From NCBI RefSeq assembly GCF_014467015.1, contig NZ_CP058559.1:1612001-1676000 (forward strand): DNA of 64,000 bases. Direction: 5' to 3'. Both the position numbers and the translations under genes were made by a program. This stretch comes from Alkalicella caledoniensis. GTDB lineage: Bacteria; Bacillota; Proteinivoracia; Proteinivoracales; Proteinivoracaceae. Positions 17,272 to 25,311 of this stretch are shown piece by piece. The notes beneath the pieces were generated by a model. That model ran no database searches and was not told where the DNA came from. It saw nothing but the letters and a program-made list of their open reading frames with translations. Every line of letters starts with the position of its first letter. The first letter of the stretch is position 1.

Positions 17272-18402
17272 TTATGCTAACATTCGCAAGCCTTCTTGCA
17301 GTATATTCCTACTGGCATTTATATCTCTATCATGTTCATTTCCGCAATTATCACAAGTCCATTCTCTAACTGATAGACTCTTGGTTTTTGTGTCCTTAAA
17401 TCCACAATGAGAGCATAGCTGACTAGATGGGAATAACCTGTCTATCTTGACATAAGTTCTGCAATACCAGTTAGCTTTATATTCTAGTTGTCTAGTGAAT
17501 TCTGACCATGCCACATCTGATATTGCTTTAGCTAGTTTATGATTCCTAACCATTCCTCTTACATTTAAGTCTTCACTAACTATAATTTGGTTTTCGTTGA
17601 TAATTTGCTTAGACAGTTTATGTAAGAAATCCCTCCTGGTATCTGATATCTTTTCGTGAAGCCTGGCCACCTTGATTCTCATCTTGTTTCTACTGTTACT
17701 AGTTTTTTGTTTCTTGGCTAATTGCCTTTGTAGTTTAGCCAGTTTTCTTTCATGTTTATATAGGTTTTTTGGATTAGAAATTGTATTTCCATCACTGTCT
17801 ATCAGAAAATTACTGATTCCTAAGTCTAACCCTATAGTCTTATCTACTTTCGGTAGTGGTAGATCTTTTGCTTCTGTATCCACAAGAATACTCACATAAT
17901 ATCTTCCGCTTGAGTTTTGAACTATGTTTGCAGACTTGATTTTTCCATCAAATTCTCTATGAACTTTGGATTCTATCCATTTTAATTTAGGCAACTTAAT
18001 TTTATTATCTGAGAAATCAATTTTTATGTTGTTATTTGTAAAATTAGTTGTGTAGCTTAATCTATTGCTATGCCTACTTTTAAATCTAGGAAATCCTGTC
18101 TTATCTTTTCCTTGTTTAACTCTTCTAAAGAAATGCTGATAAGCAGTATCCAGGTTGTAAATAGAATTGGTTAAGGCGAACTTATCTACTTCTTTAAGCC
18201 ATATCAGTTCTTTCTTTAGTTCTCTGTTTAGATGGTTGTTACAGTCTATTTTAGACAGAGATTCTTGTTTGTCTTTATACAGCTTTATTTTTTCGGCTAA
18301 GTAGTAGTTATAAACAAATCTAGCACACCCAAAGGTTTTAGCTAGTTGCACTTTTTGCTCTTCATTTGGATATATTCTATACTTGTATGCCTTTAACACC
18401 AT
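17272..18402 (-). CDS. tnpB: TnpB RNA-guided nuclease of IS200/IS605
   Basis: A 376-residue TnpB, ancestor-type of Cas12. The RuvC triad is intact: Asp193 (GLDLGIS), Glu277 (IIVSEDL) and Asp360 (HDRDINAS). Between the last two lies a zinc ribbon (CSHCGFKD ... CDNCGNEH). The N-terminal helix-turn-helix region FGCARFVYNYYL is present. Its ATG is 16 bases after the tnpA remnant. The usual C-terminal tail (VGTIRINACGE) can be read in another frame just after the stop, so the tail was lost by frameshift; the catalytic core is complete. It may still act as a guided nuclease if its guide RNA is made. Confidence 0.92.
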   Translation of the reverse strand: MVLKAYKYRIYPNEEQKVQLAKTFGCARFVYNYYLAEKIKLYKDKQESLSKIDCNNHLNRELKKELIWLKEVDKFALTNSIYNLDTAYQHFFRRVKQGKDKTGFPRFKSRHSNRLSYTTNFTNNNIKIDFSDNKIKLPKLKWIESKVHREFDGKIKSANIVQNSSGRYYVSILVDTEAKDLPLPKVDKTIGLDLGISNFLIDSDGNTISNPKNLYKHERKLAKLQRQLAKKQKTSNSRNKMRIKVARLHEKISDTRRDFLHKLSKQIINENQIIVSEDLNVRGMVRNHKLAKAISDVAWSEFTRQLEYKANWYCRTYVKIDRLFPSSQLCSHCGFKDTKTKSLSVREWTCDNCGNEHDRDINASRNILQEGLRMLA

Positions 18403-18417
18403 GGTTCGCCTCCCTTT

Positions 18418-18818
18418 CTATTTAGTCTTTTGGCCTCTTATATATTCCCTTATTTGCTCCTGTGTATTTTCTGATACAGTGGCCACAAAGTAGCTAGGAT
18501 TCCACAAATGTCCACCCCAGAGCTGTTTCTTTATTTCTGGATAGCTTTAAATAGTAACCTTGCACTTACTCTCTTTAATGCTTTGATTATATTGGGAATA
18601 TAATGTTGAGGGCTACAATCTATAAGTAGATGAATATGGTCTAAATCAGTTTCTATTTCTTCTATCCTGAACTGATTGTCTTGAGCAATCTGTTTAATTA
18701 TCTCTTTTAGAGTCTTTTCTACTTCTCCTAGTAGTATTTTGTGTCTATATTTAGTACACCAAACTATGTGATACTGGATAGTATAAACATACCCTCTTCC
18801 ATAAATAACTTTTCCCAT
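18418..18818 (-). pseudogene. tnpA: Frameshifted TnpA (Y1 transposase of IS200/IS605)
   Basis: The open frame from ATG 18818 gives only 95 residues, including the HUH motif (DLDHIHLLI). The rest of the family sequence (KKQLWGGHLWNPSYFVATVS and then the helix with the catalytic tyrosine, IREYIRGQ) continues in another frame to 18418. A single lost base near 18540 (GCTATCC where GCTTATCC is expected) explains this. Without the tyrosine the protein cannot cut DNA. Confidence 0.85.
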
Positions 18819-19194
18819 ACGTCACATCCTTTAATTATATGTTAACATATGTATATGTATAATTCTTGTATTTATAATAATATAGGATCTATTTTAAGCA
18901 ACATATGTTGTCACTAACTCATGACTGAAGTCACGAGAATGCGTGGCAACTCATTCAAGCTTTTGCATGGGCAATTTTTATTTTTATTTTCAGCCATTAG
19001 TGTACCCCCTTTTTTTATTCTTTGAATACATATTCTTTTTTTAACTTATTTTTTCCTGCAAATTCGACTTATTTTTCTGATTCAATCTTCTTTATGTAAT
19101 TTCCTGGGAAATAACCCCACAAAAGGTCGAATCATCGTACTTAATTTTTTTTCTAAATTTACTAATATTTTTGTATAAATCCCGTAATTGTGTC

Positions 19195-19285
19195 TATAAT
19201 AATTAAGAATTAAACTTCCTTTTTAATTCTTCCCCATATTTTGCCTGAGGACTCAACCTTCGTGGTTGAGTCCTCCTTTTTTAAC
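19195..19285 (+). ncRNA. Candidate small RNA of about 80 nt
   Basis: TTGTAT and TATAAT (19195-19200) separated by 18 bases form a promoter. The next 80 bases contain no open frame but hold a perfect 10-bp hairpin (AAGAATTAAA 19205-19214 with 19222-19231) and then a strong terminator. A further 10-bp hairpin (AACTAAATTA/TAATTTAGTT) lies between this and the nitroreductase. It may be a free sRNA or an attenuated leader of the nitroreductase gene. Confidence 0.4.
19247..19282 (+). terminator. Strong intrinsic terminator
   Basis: A perfect 12-bp stem GAGGACTCAACC/GGTTGAGTCCTC with a 5-nt loop, followed by CTTTTTT. No protein gene ends upstream on this strand. Confidence 0.9.
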
Positions 19286-19361
19286 TAAATTATAATACTT
19301 CTTATTCTAATTTAGTTATGCTAAAATATAAAATAAACTAACTTTTAAAGGAGGTATAATC

Positions 19362-19922
19362 GTGAGTGTAGTACTTAACAATATTTTTAGCCGTAGAAGT
19401 TTTAGATCCTATAAGGAAGAACCCATAACTGAAGCAGAGTTAGAAGCAATCATTGAAGCAGGTAAATTTGCGCCAAGTGCTATGAATCAACAACCGTGGC
19501 ATTTTACTGTTATACAAAATCAGGCTATCTTACATAAAATAAATGACACACTAAAAAATATGTTTTTAAAGTCTAACAATCCTAAAATGGTAGAAAGGGC
19601 CAGCTCAGAAGATTTTAGCCCTTTTTATCATGCACCTACACTTATCATAGTAAGTGGAGATACTAAGGCTGTTGCCCCTGAAGCAGATTGTTCCCTTGCC
19701 CTTGGCAATATGTTCTTAGCTGCTGAATCCTTAGACATTGGTTCTTGCTGGATAAACTCTTTAAGATCTTTAGGTAATACCAAAGAGGGAGCCGCATTAA
19801 TTAAGGAGTTGGATATTCCAGAGGATTATATTATATTCGGTTCTGGAGCTTTTGGTTATAAGGGCACAGATCATCCAGAAGCACCAACTAGAAGAGAAGG
19901 AACAGTTACTTATATTGAGTAG
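19362..19922 (+). CDS. Nitroreductase-family flavoprotein
   Basis: A 186-residue FMN enzyme of the nitroreductase fold, reducing nitro, quinone or flavin-type substrates with NAD(P)H. The FMN-binding N-terminal motif RRSFRSYKEEPI and the phosphate segment FAPSAMNQQPWHF are present. SWINSLRSLGN and FGSGAFGYKG follow the family pattern. The GTG start at 19362 follows AAAGGAGGT at ideal spacing. It stands alone between a small-RNA candidate and a terminator hairpin. The physiological substrate cannot be told. Confidence 0.88.
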   Translation: MSVVLNNIFSRRSFRSYKEEPITEAELEAIIEAGKFAPSAMNQQPWHFTVIQNQAILHKINDTLKNMFLKSNNPKMVERASSEDFSPFYHAPTLIIVSGDTKAVAPEADCSLALGNMFLAAESLDIGSCWINSLRSLGNTKEGAALIKELDIPEDYIIFGSGAFGYKGTDHPEAPTRREGTVTYIE

Positions 19923-19944
19923 GAAAAGAGGATTATACTTAAAG

Positions 19945-19973
19945 ACGCCTAGCATTTTTAATATGCTGGGCGT
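19945..19973 (+). terminator. Terminator hairpin after nitroreductase
   Basis: ACGCCTAGCAT pairs with ATGCTGGGCGT (11 bp with one G-U) around a 7-nt loop; the T-run after it is short. Confidence 0.6.
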
Positions 19974-20018
19974 TACTTATTAGTAAATGAGGGATAATTT
20001 AGCACCTTTGTGGGTTCA

Positions 20019-20672
20019 CTATCCCCTAAATCCACTTACAAGGTCCCTCTTCTTTAGCTGCATAATCAGGGCACCCCACGTAAGTAATGCTAAAGAGAAG
20101 AGGGCTACGATGGCAAATGTAACGGGATTTGTCATTGTGTAACCAATTATTGTAAATATAATAAGTTTTGGTACTAAACCCATAAGTGAAGCAAGTAAGT
20201 AGTTTCTATAATAATTACCACTGGCTCCAAGCATCAGACTAACCATCTCTATGTTAACAGGTGTTATCCTCAAAAGGAATGTGATAATAAACTCATTTTG
20301 CTGGTTTAGTTCCAAACCCCTCTGTAGTTTTTTGCTTTTACAAACTATCTTGTCTATATAATCAGCACCTAAGAATTTACCGTAAATGTAAGTTAAAGAT
20401 ACCTCTATTAAGACACCTGCGATATTAACAACTATTGCTATATAAATAGGAAGTACCATGCCTGAAGAAATATATAGCATGGGTATTGGCAGTATGAATA
20501 TCACTGACTTTAGGGCAAATAAACCTAAAATAACTGCCATGGTTATATATATATTTTCCGAGTTACTAACAAAATCTGTTATATTAATATTTTTTATGTC
20601 ATCCCAATTAACAAAAGTTATCCATCCCACAAAAACCAAGATCATAAGCCGTAAAATTGTCTTTTTGTTCAT
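20019..20672 (-). CDS. TVP38/TMEM64 (DedA-like) membrane protein
   Basis: A 217-residue membrane protein of the VTT/DedA superfamily with about five to six hydrophobic segments. The family core is visible as a glycine-rich entry segment (YISSGMVLPIYIAIVVNIAG), TYIYGKFLGADYI and the arginine segment FIITFLLRITPVNIEMVSLM. Bacterial relatives act as lipid carriers or scramblases; that is family knowledge and not proof here. I use ATG 20672, which has GGGTGAT at good spacing; a start 12 bases earlier is possible. Confidence 0.82.
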   Translation of the reverse strand: MNKKTILRLMILVFVGWITFVNWDDIKNINITDFVSNSENIYITMAVILGLFALKSVIFILPIPMLYISSGMVLPIYIAIVVNIAGVLIEVSLTYIYGKFLGADYIDKIVCKSKKLQRGLELNQQNEFIITFLLRITPVNIEMVSLMLGASGNYYRNYLLASLMGLVPKLIIFTIIGYTMTNPVTFAIVALFSLALLTWGALIMQLKKRDLVSGFRG

Positions 20673-20828
20673 GGTATCACCCATTCCCTAAATTTCATTA
20701 AGTATAGTCTATTATACTATACATATTACTATAAAAGTGGTATCTAGAACAAAAAAACCAAATGGACAGTAAACAATTTGTAAACTCGCTATGCCAAAGT
20801 AGACTCAATTACGGAAGCACAAAAAGTG

Positions 20829-20852
20829 TGGACAGTCCAAAAAGACTGTCCT
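20829..20852. terminator. Hairpin between DegV gene and TVP38 gene
   Basis: GGACAGTC pairs with GACTGTCC around a 6-nt loop; TTTATTT follows on the plus side only, so it is a weak terminator for the minus-strand DegV gene. Confidence 0.5.
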
Positions 20853-20856
20853 TTAT

Positions 20857-21720
20857 TTATCTCATATCTTCATTTGTATAATAAGCTATTCCCAATGAAC
20901 CTGGGCCAACATGTGCTCCTATCACAGGTCCAATTGGGCATATATCAATTGTCTTTCCAATCATTTTTTTTACCTTCTCAGCCATTTCCATAGCTTCTTC
21001 TTCGCAATTTATGTGATGTATAATACCTTCAGCAAAGCCATACTTTTTTATATCCTCCAGAAAGATATCTATAATTGTGGCAATAGCTTTCTTCTTACTT
21101 CTAACCTTTGTTATGACATCAGTTGTTCCATCTGTAACTGTTAATATGGGTTTAATCTGTAAAAAAGAACCTAGTAAAGCTTGAGCAGTTCCTATCCTCC
21201 CACCTTTTTTAAGATACTCCAATGTATCAGGGGTGAAAACAAACCTACTTCTTTTGAGATTCTCTTTGGTAGCCTGAACTACTTCCTGAAGTGACATGCC
21301 TTTCTTAGCAGATCTCCCAGCAGTTAGAGCTGCATAACCAAGTTGCATACAGTTTGATCTCGAGTCAATAAGTTCAATGGAAGCTTCTGGATAGTTTTTC
21401 AATATCATATCCTTTACCATGTGAGCTGTGGCAAAAGTACCACTCATCTCAGATGAAATAAAAACACCTACAACAGAATTTCCCCTTTTAACAATTTTTT
21501 CAAAGGTAGCATATACTTCCTCAATGGAAGGCTGAGACGATTTAGGTATAACCCCAGACCCATCTAGTTTCTGGTAGAATTCTTTGTTGGTGATAGCATT
21601 TTCTTTATATACCTCTTCCTCATTAAAAACAACACTTAGTGGCACCACAGCTATATCGTAGGATTTTTTCAGTTCCTCTGGTATGTATGATGTACTATCA
21701 ACTACCACTTTAACAGACAT
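20857..21720 (-). CDS. DegV-family fatty-acid-binding protein
   Basis: A 287-residue DegV protein, the fatty-acid-carrying subunit of the FakA/FakB fatty acid kinase system in Firmicutes. It opens with VKVVVDSTSYIPEEL and carries the lipid-pocket segments FISSEMSGTFATAHM, IDSRSNCMQLGYAAL and GGRIGTAQALLGSFLQIKP, ending in IGPVIGAHVGPGSLGIAYY. The start is ATG 21720, preceded by AGGAG; an upstream extension to 21888 has no ribosome site and runs into the palindrome of the neighbouring repeat element. No FakA kinase is adjacent. Confidence 0.88.
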   Translation of the reverse strand: MSVKVVVDSTSYIPEELKKSYDIAVVPLSVVFNEEEVYKENAITNKEFYQKLDGSGVIPKSSQPSIEEVYATFEKIVKRGNSVVGVFISSEMSGTFATAHMVKDMILKNYPEASIELIDSRSNCMQLGYAALTAGRSAKKGMSLQEVVQATKENLKRSRFVFTPDTLEYLKKGGRIGTAQALLGSFLQIKPILTVTDGTTDVITKVRSKKKAIATIIDIFLEDIKKYGFAEGIIHHINCEEEAMEMAEKVKKMIGKTIDICPIGPVIGAHVGPGSLGIAYYTNEDMR

Positions 21721-21833
21721 TGAATCAACTCCTAAAGAATAATTTTCCTTTATTTTAACATTTATTTCGCTTCCCGTAAATTTAAAATTTAAACAACCTA
21801 AATATTTATTCCGCATCCCTATTATATAGTGAA

Positions 21834-22174
21834 AGAAGCGCCTAAGTAGGCGCTTCTCAGCTTGTAGACAACCCTCAGACAAAGTCATTGACCCAAGATG
21901 TGCATATTAAAAAGCAGTACAATTAGTTCGAGGAGACTGGTAGGGGGTCCCCTTTGTGGGGCCCTGACAATCAAAACCATCTAGACCTTTTTGGAAGTCA
22001 GGGTGGTACAAGACCACCCCCTACAACCATGGACGGTGAATTGGAGTGGTCCCCTTCTGGAGTTTAGATAGAAGCCTTAAGGCTCAACGCAGAATTTTGT
22101 ACAGTGTTTATTATGCGACTTTCACCAAAAAATGACTTTGTCATCAGTCCGAGAAGCGCCTAAGTAGGCGCTTC
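21834..22174. repeat. Foldback element with identical end palindromes (MITE-like or structured RNA)
   Basis: A 341-base gene-free element. Both ends are the same 24-bp near-perfect palindrome (AGAAGCGCCTAAGTAGGCGC plus TTCT; 21834-21857 and 22151-22174). Inside are nested long-range helices: GACAAAGTCATT 21878-21889 with 22131-22142; GTACAA 21917-21922 with 22097-22102; GTAGGGGG 21940-21947 with 22017-22024; CCCTGAC 21962-21968 with 21997-22003. Local alternatives also exist (GGTCCCC/GGGGCC and GGTGGT/ACCACC). A T-run follows the right palindrome on the plus strand. It may be a miniature transposon inserted in a terminator, or a structured RNA. Confidence 0.6.
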
Positions 22175-22181
22175 TGATTTT

Positions 22182-23444
22182 TTATATGTTCTTTGTATAA
22201 TTATCCAACAAGAATCTTTCAGCTTCAGCTGACCACAACCCTTTATGCTTCTTAACTATCTTTGCAAGCTCAGCAAAAAACGGATCTTCCTTTCCCTTTT
22301 CCTCAAACTCATCTAACCCTGTTAAATCCATTTCAATATGAGAGTAGATTAGTTTTTTGCCTCCTGGGATATCCGGAAGGTTCAGAGTTGTATCTGCAAC
22401 AGCGTTTAATCCTCCTATGTGTGTTACCATAACAGCTGGGTTAATCAAACCCTTGGCAGACATATCTAGGGACTCCTTCATATCATCTGTGTTACCACCA
22501 CTGGTTCCTACCAGATGGGTAGCTGCGTAGTGGACATTATAAAAATTTACTTTAGCTGAAAACTCATTATCAGTTGGCCCTGCAAAGAAATTTAAACAAC
22601 CATCTTTTCCTAGTATCTTATCTGCATCCTCCAGTAGACCTTGTACAGGTGCGTATACAAAAACATCATTATAGCCAACCCCATCAACATATTCTAATAA
22701 TTGCTTATGAACATTTTCTATACCCTTAGTGTTTACAAATATTAATTCTACACCGCAGTTCTTAGCATCTTCTTCAAAGATAGAACGTGCCCTATTGATT
22801 TTCTCTTCGTCAATATCTGTAACTACCAATAGGCTAGGTTTTCTATCACAATGTATTATATAGTCTATGGCTCCTAAACCCATGGGACCACACCCTGCCA
22901 GTAATGCCATTTTACCACCTTCTACTATGCCCATCTCATGCTCATACTTACCTGGTTTGGTGTGATATGATGCGTGGAATGCTCCGATTATACAAGACAT
23001 TGGCTCAGCTAACGACGCATCATAAAAAGCTTCTCCCTCATATGGCAACAAGCAGCCCAGTTCCATAACTTCTTGAGGAATTACTGTATAAGTAGCATTT
23101 CCTCCAAAGTACATATATGAGTAACCAGGTGATGCCATGCTTCCTTTGTAGTTCAATGCAGGTTGAATAGCAAATTTCTGCCCTGACTTAAATTGGTGCT
23201 GCCATTTTGCCCCAACCTCTTCAATAACTCCTGCAAACTCATGGCCAACAATAATAGGGTTTTCTGAAACATCATTTGGTACCCTTTTGTGGTTTTCTCC
23301 AAGTATAGCTGCCTTGTATGTTGACATACAAATACTGTCAGTGATTACTTTCACAAGGATTTCATCATCTTTAATCTTAGGTAGCTCAAGCTCCTCTAAT
23401 CTTAAATCACTGGCCCCATATAGTCTAACTGCTTTAGTTTTCAT
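22182..23444 (-). CDS. Zinc-type sugar/polyol-phosphate dehydrogenase, L-sorbose 1-phosphate reductase (SorE)-like
   Basis: A 420-residue medium-chain dehydrogenase. It has the catalytic-zinc region SICMSTYKA ... VGHEFAG and the NAD-binding segment ALLAGCGPMGLGAIDYI; the four cysteines of the structural zinc lobe are absent, as in the SorE branch. SorE interconverts L-sorbose 1-phosphate and glucitol 6-phosphate, i.e. it oxidises the hydroxyl next to the phosphorylated carbon. It is the last gene of a mannitol-type PTS operon that also contains 1-phosphofructokinase and no mtlD, so oxidation of mannitol 1-phosphate to fructose 1-phosphate is a chemically consistent guess. Confidence 0.8.
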   Translation of the reverse strand: MKTKAVRLYGASDLRLEELELPKIKDDEILVKVITDSICMSTYKAAILGENHKRVPNDVSENPIIVGHEFAGVIEEVGAKWQHQFKSGQKFAIQPALNYKGSMASPGYSYMYFGGNATYTVIPQEVMELGCLLPYEGEAFYDASLAEPMSCIIGAFHASYHTKPGKYEHEMGIVEGGKMALLAGCGPMGLGAIDYIIHCDRKPSLLVVTDIDEEKINRARSIFEEDAKNCGVELIFVNTKGIENVHKQLLEYVDGVGYNDVFVYAPVQGLLEDADKILGKDGCLNFFAGPTDNEFSAKVNFYNVHYAATHLVGTSGGNTDDMKESLDMSAKGLINPAVMVTHIGGLNAVADTTLNLPDIPGGKKLIYSHIEMDLTGLDEFEEKGKEDPFFAELAKIVKKHKGLWSAEAERFLLDNYTKNI

Positions 23445-23460
23445 TTGTATACCCTCCCAT

Positions 23461-24390
23461 TTATATTTTTTTATATGTTACTTGCTTTTCTAACTCCTCA
23501 ATAATTTCTAGCTCCCCTGGTTGCGTTCCAGGAGTCATAACACTGGCAGCACTTGTAGCGACTGCTAGCCTTACTCGTTTATCTAGGGTATAACCCCTCT
23601 TGAGAGACACAGCAAGGGCTGCAACCATTGAATCCCCTGCTCCGACAGTACTGATTGCGTCTACCTTTAACCCCGCAGCTACTACAGTGCTCTCTTTACT
23701 TATAAAAATTGACCCTTTCTCCCCTAAAGAGATAACAATGTATTGCACTCCATAATTAAACATATCCTTTGCTAATTCAATGGCCTCTTGTTCATTGTTA
23801 ATTTTAGTACCGTATAGCCTTTCTAATTCATGGATATTTGGTTTTACCATATAAGGCCCTGCTTTTATACCTTCTTTCAGAAGCTCTCCATCTGCATCTA
23901 AGATAGTAATAGCTCCCTTCTCCTTTGCTAAAGAGACCATTTTCCCATAAATATTTTTATCAATATTTCCGGGAACACTACCAGACAAAACCAAAATATC
24001 CTTATCATTCACTGCAGCAATGGTTTCATTAACCAAAGTGTTAATTAGATTTTCTGATACTTCAGGCCCCTTTTCATTTATGTCAGTGTTAAATCCTTTT
24101 GCTTTATCTACTACTTTTATATTGGTTCTGGTGTCCCCACAAATTCTAGTAAAACTATTTTCAATCCCCCACTGATCTAGGGCATTCTTGATATAATCTC
24201 CTGTACTACCACCCAGTAAACCAACTGCTACAGTCTTTTCACCTAACACTTGAACAACCTTTGAAACATTAATCCCTTTACCCCCTGCATCTAATCTTGA
24301 AGTTGATACTCTGTTAACACCATTTTCCATAAAATCATCTACTTCAATGGTCTTATCCACTGCAGGGTTAAGGGTTATGGTTATAATCAT
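23461..24390 (-). CDS. fruK: 1-phosphofructokinase (PfkB family)
   Basis: A 309-residue sugar-phosphate kinase of the ribokinase/PfkB family, making fructose 1,6-bisphosphate from fructose 1-phosphate and ATP (tagatose 6-phosphate is the alternative substrate in this subfamily). It opens with MIITITLNPAVDKTIEVDDF, has the first PfkB motif GGKGINVSKVVQVLGE and the catalytic ISTVGAGDSMVA. The start is ATG 24390, preceded by GGGGTGAA; longer upstream starts run towards the previous gene. It lies between a PTS EIIBA gene and the SorE-like gene, so it should act on a hexose phosphate made by them. Confidence 0.9.
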   Translation of the reverse strand: MIITITLNPAVDKTIEVDDFMENGVNRVSTSRLDAGGKGINVSKVVQVLGEKTVAVGLLGGSTGDYIKNALDQWGIENSFTRICGDTRTNIKVVDKAKGFNTDINEKGPEVSENLINTLVNETIAAVNDKDILVLSGSVPGNIDKNIYGKMVSLAKEKGAITILDADGELLKEGIKAGPYMVKPNIHELERLYGTKINNEQEAIELAKDMFNYGVQYIVISLGEKGSIFISKESTVVAAGLKVDAISTVGAGDSMVAALAVSLKRGYTLDKRVRLAVATSAASVMTPGTQPGELEIIEELEKQVTYKKI

Positions 24391-24415
24391 TTTTTCACCC
24401 CTTTTTGTATTTTCA

Positions 24416-25294
24416 TTAGCTTTCATTTGTAGTAAGGATATTGTATACTTCATCTACATCCTTAGTTGATTGTAATATTTCAACAATTTCATCTTCGTCT
24501 AAGGCCGATGCCAGATTAGATAAAATACTTAGATGTTCATTACCTGCTCCTGCTATTCCTATTAATATATGAGCAACATCCTCTCCAAACATTACTCCTT
24601 GGGGAAATTGTAAAAATACTATTCCTGATTTTTTAATGCTCTCCTTCGACTTACCAATACCATGGGGTATAGCCACACCTTTTCCGATATAGGTACTAAG
24701 TTGACTTTCCCTTTCATACATTGCATCTATATAGTCTGAATCCACATAACCGCTTTGTACCAGTAGTTCCCCAGCCATCTTAATAGCCTGGTTTTTTGTA
24801 ACACTGGCTAGGTTTAGTTTTATGTTTTCTTTCTTCAAGATATTTAGGTCTGATTGGTCTCTTCCAGTAGGCTTTTCTCCTTCTTTAAGCCTGTTAATAA
24901 GTTTATCAATGGCAGGATCATCAAAATAATCCCTTATTGATATGTGTTCTGCGTCTTTTGCTATTTTTCTAGCCATCGGAGTCAGCCCTTCGTGACTTAT
25001 AACAAGCTTTGCACCCTGTGGTATTTCACTTACAGCAGTTGATAGAACTTCTGCATTGATACCTGCATCTTTCAGTTTTGATTTTAACATGGATGCAGCC
25101 ATTGCACTTGATCCCATACCTGCATCACAGGCAAAAATTATTCTCTCTATATTCTCACTGCAACTAACTTTTTCTTTGGTTTCAACCTTTAAAATCTTCT
25201 TTTCCTTGTTTTTGCTTCTGTTCCCAAATAGACTATAAGCAATAATTAGTGTAAAAATACCAGTTAAGGCAATAGTCCCTCCCGATGAAATCAT
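24416..25294 (-). CDS. PTS mannitol-type EIIBA protein with residual EIIC segment
   Basis: A 292-residue phosphotransferase component. Residues 1-25 form one hydrophobic segment that looks like the tail of a lost EIIC domain. It is followed by EIIB with phospho-cysteine in ACDAGMGSSAM (about residue 55) and EIIA with the phospho-histidine in VAIPHGIGKSKE (about residue 210). EIIA takes phosphate from HPr and passes it to EIIB. The gene encoding the transport domain is upstream across mtlR and already carries its own EIIB, so EIIB is duplicated. ATG 25294 follows GGGAGGAAAC. Confidence 0.85.
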   Translation of the reverse strand: MISSGGTIALTGIFTLIIAYSLFGNRSKNKEKKILKVETKEKVSCSENIERIIFACDAGMGSSAMAASMLKSKLKDAGINAEVLSTAVSEIPQGAKLVISHEGLTPMARKIAKDAEHISIRDYFDDPAIDKLINRLKEGEKPTGRDQSDLNILKKENIKLNLASVTKNQAIKMAGELLVQSGYVDSDYIDAMYERESQLSTYIGKGVAIPHGIGKSKESIKKSGIVFLQFPQGVMFGEDVAHILIGIAGAGNEHLSILSNLASALDEDEIVEILQSTKDVDEVYNILTTNES

Positions 25295-25311
25295 CTATGT
25301 TTCCTCCCTTA

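Larger units (their letters stand above)
17135..18956 (-). mobile_element. IS200/IS605-family insertion sequence (tnpA pseudogene + tnpB)
   Basis: An element with the two genes of the family in the usual order, framed by subterminal hairpins. The left end (high coordinates) shows CTCATGAC/GTCACGAG (18918-18937). The right end has CGAAT/ATTCG near 17145-17155, just before GGGAGGTTCAC, a typical right-end sequence. Ends are estimates because this family makes no target duplication. The sequence between the tnpB stop and the right end is where an omega guide RNA would be encoded. tnpA is frameshifted, so the element cannot move by itself. Confidence 0.75.

Noticed and set aside
21834-22174. Group II intron fragment inserted at a terminator
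   Set aside because: Placement after a hairpin fits group IIC introns, but no GUGYG 5' end and no domain V consensus is seen, and the element is too short.
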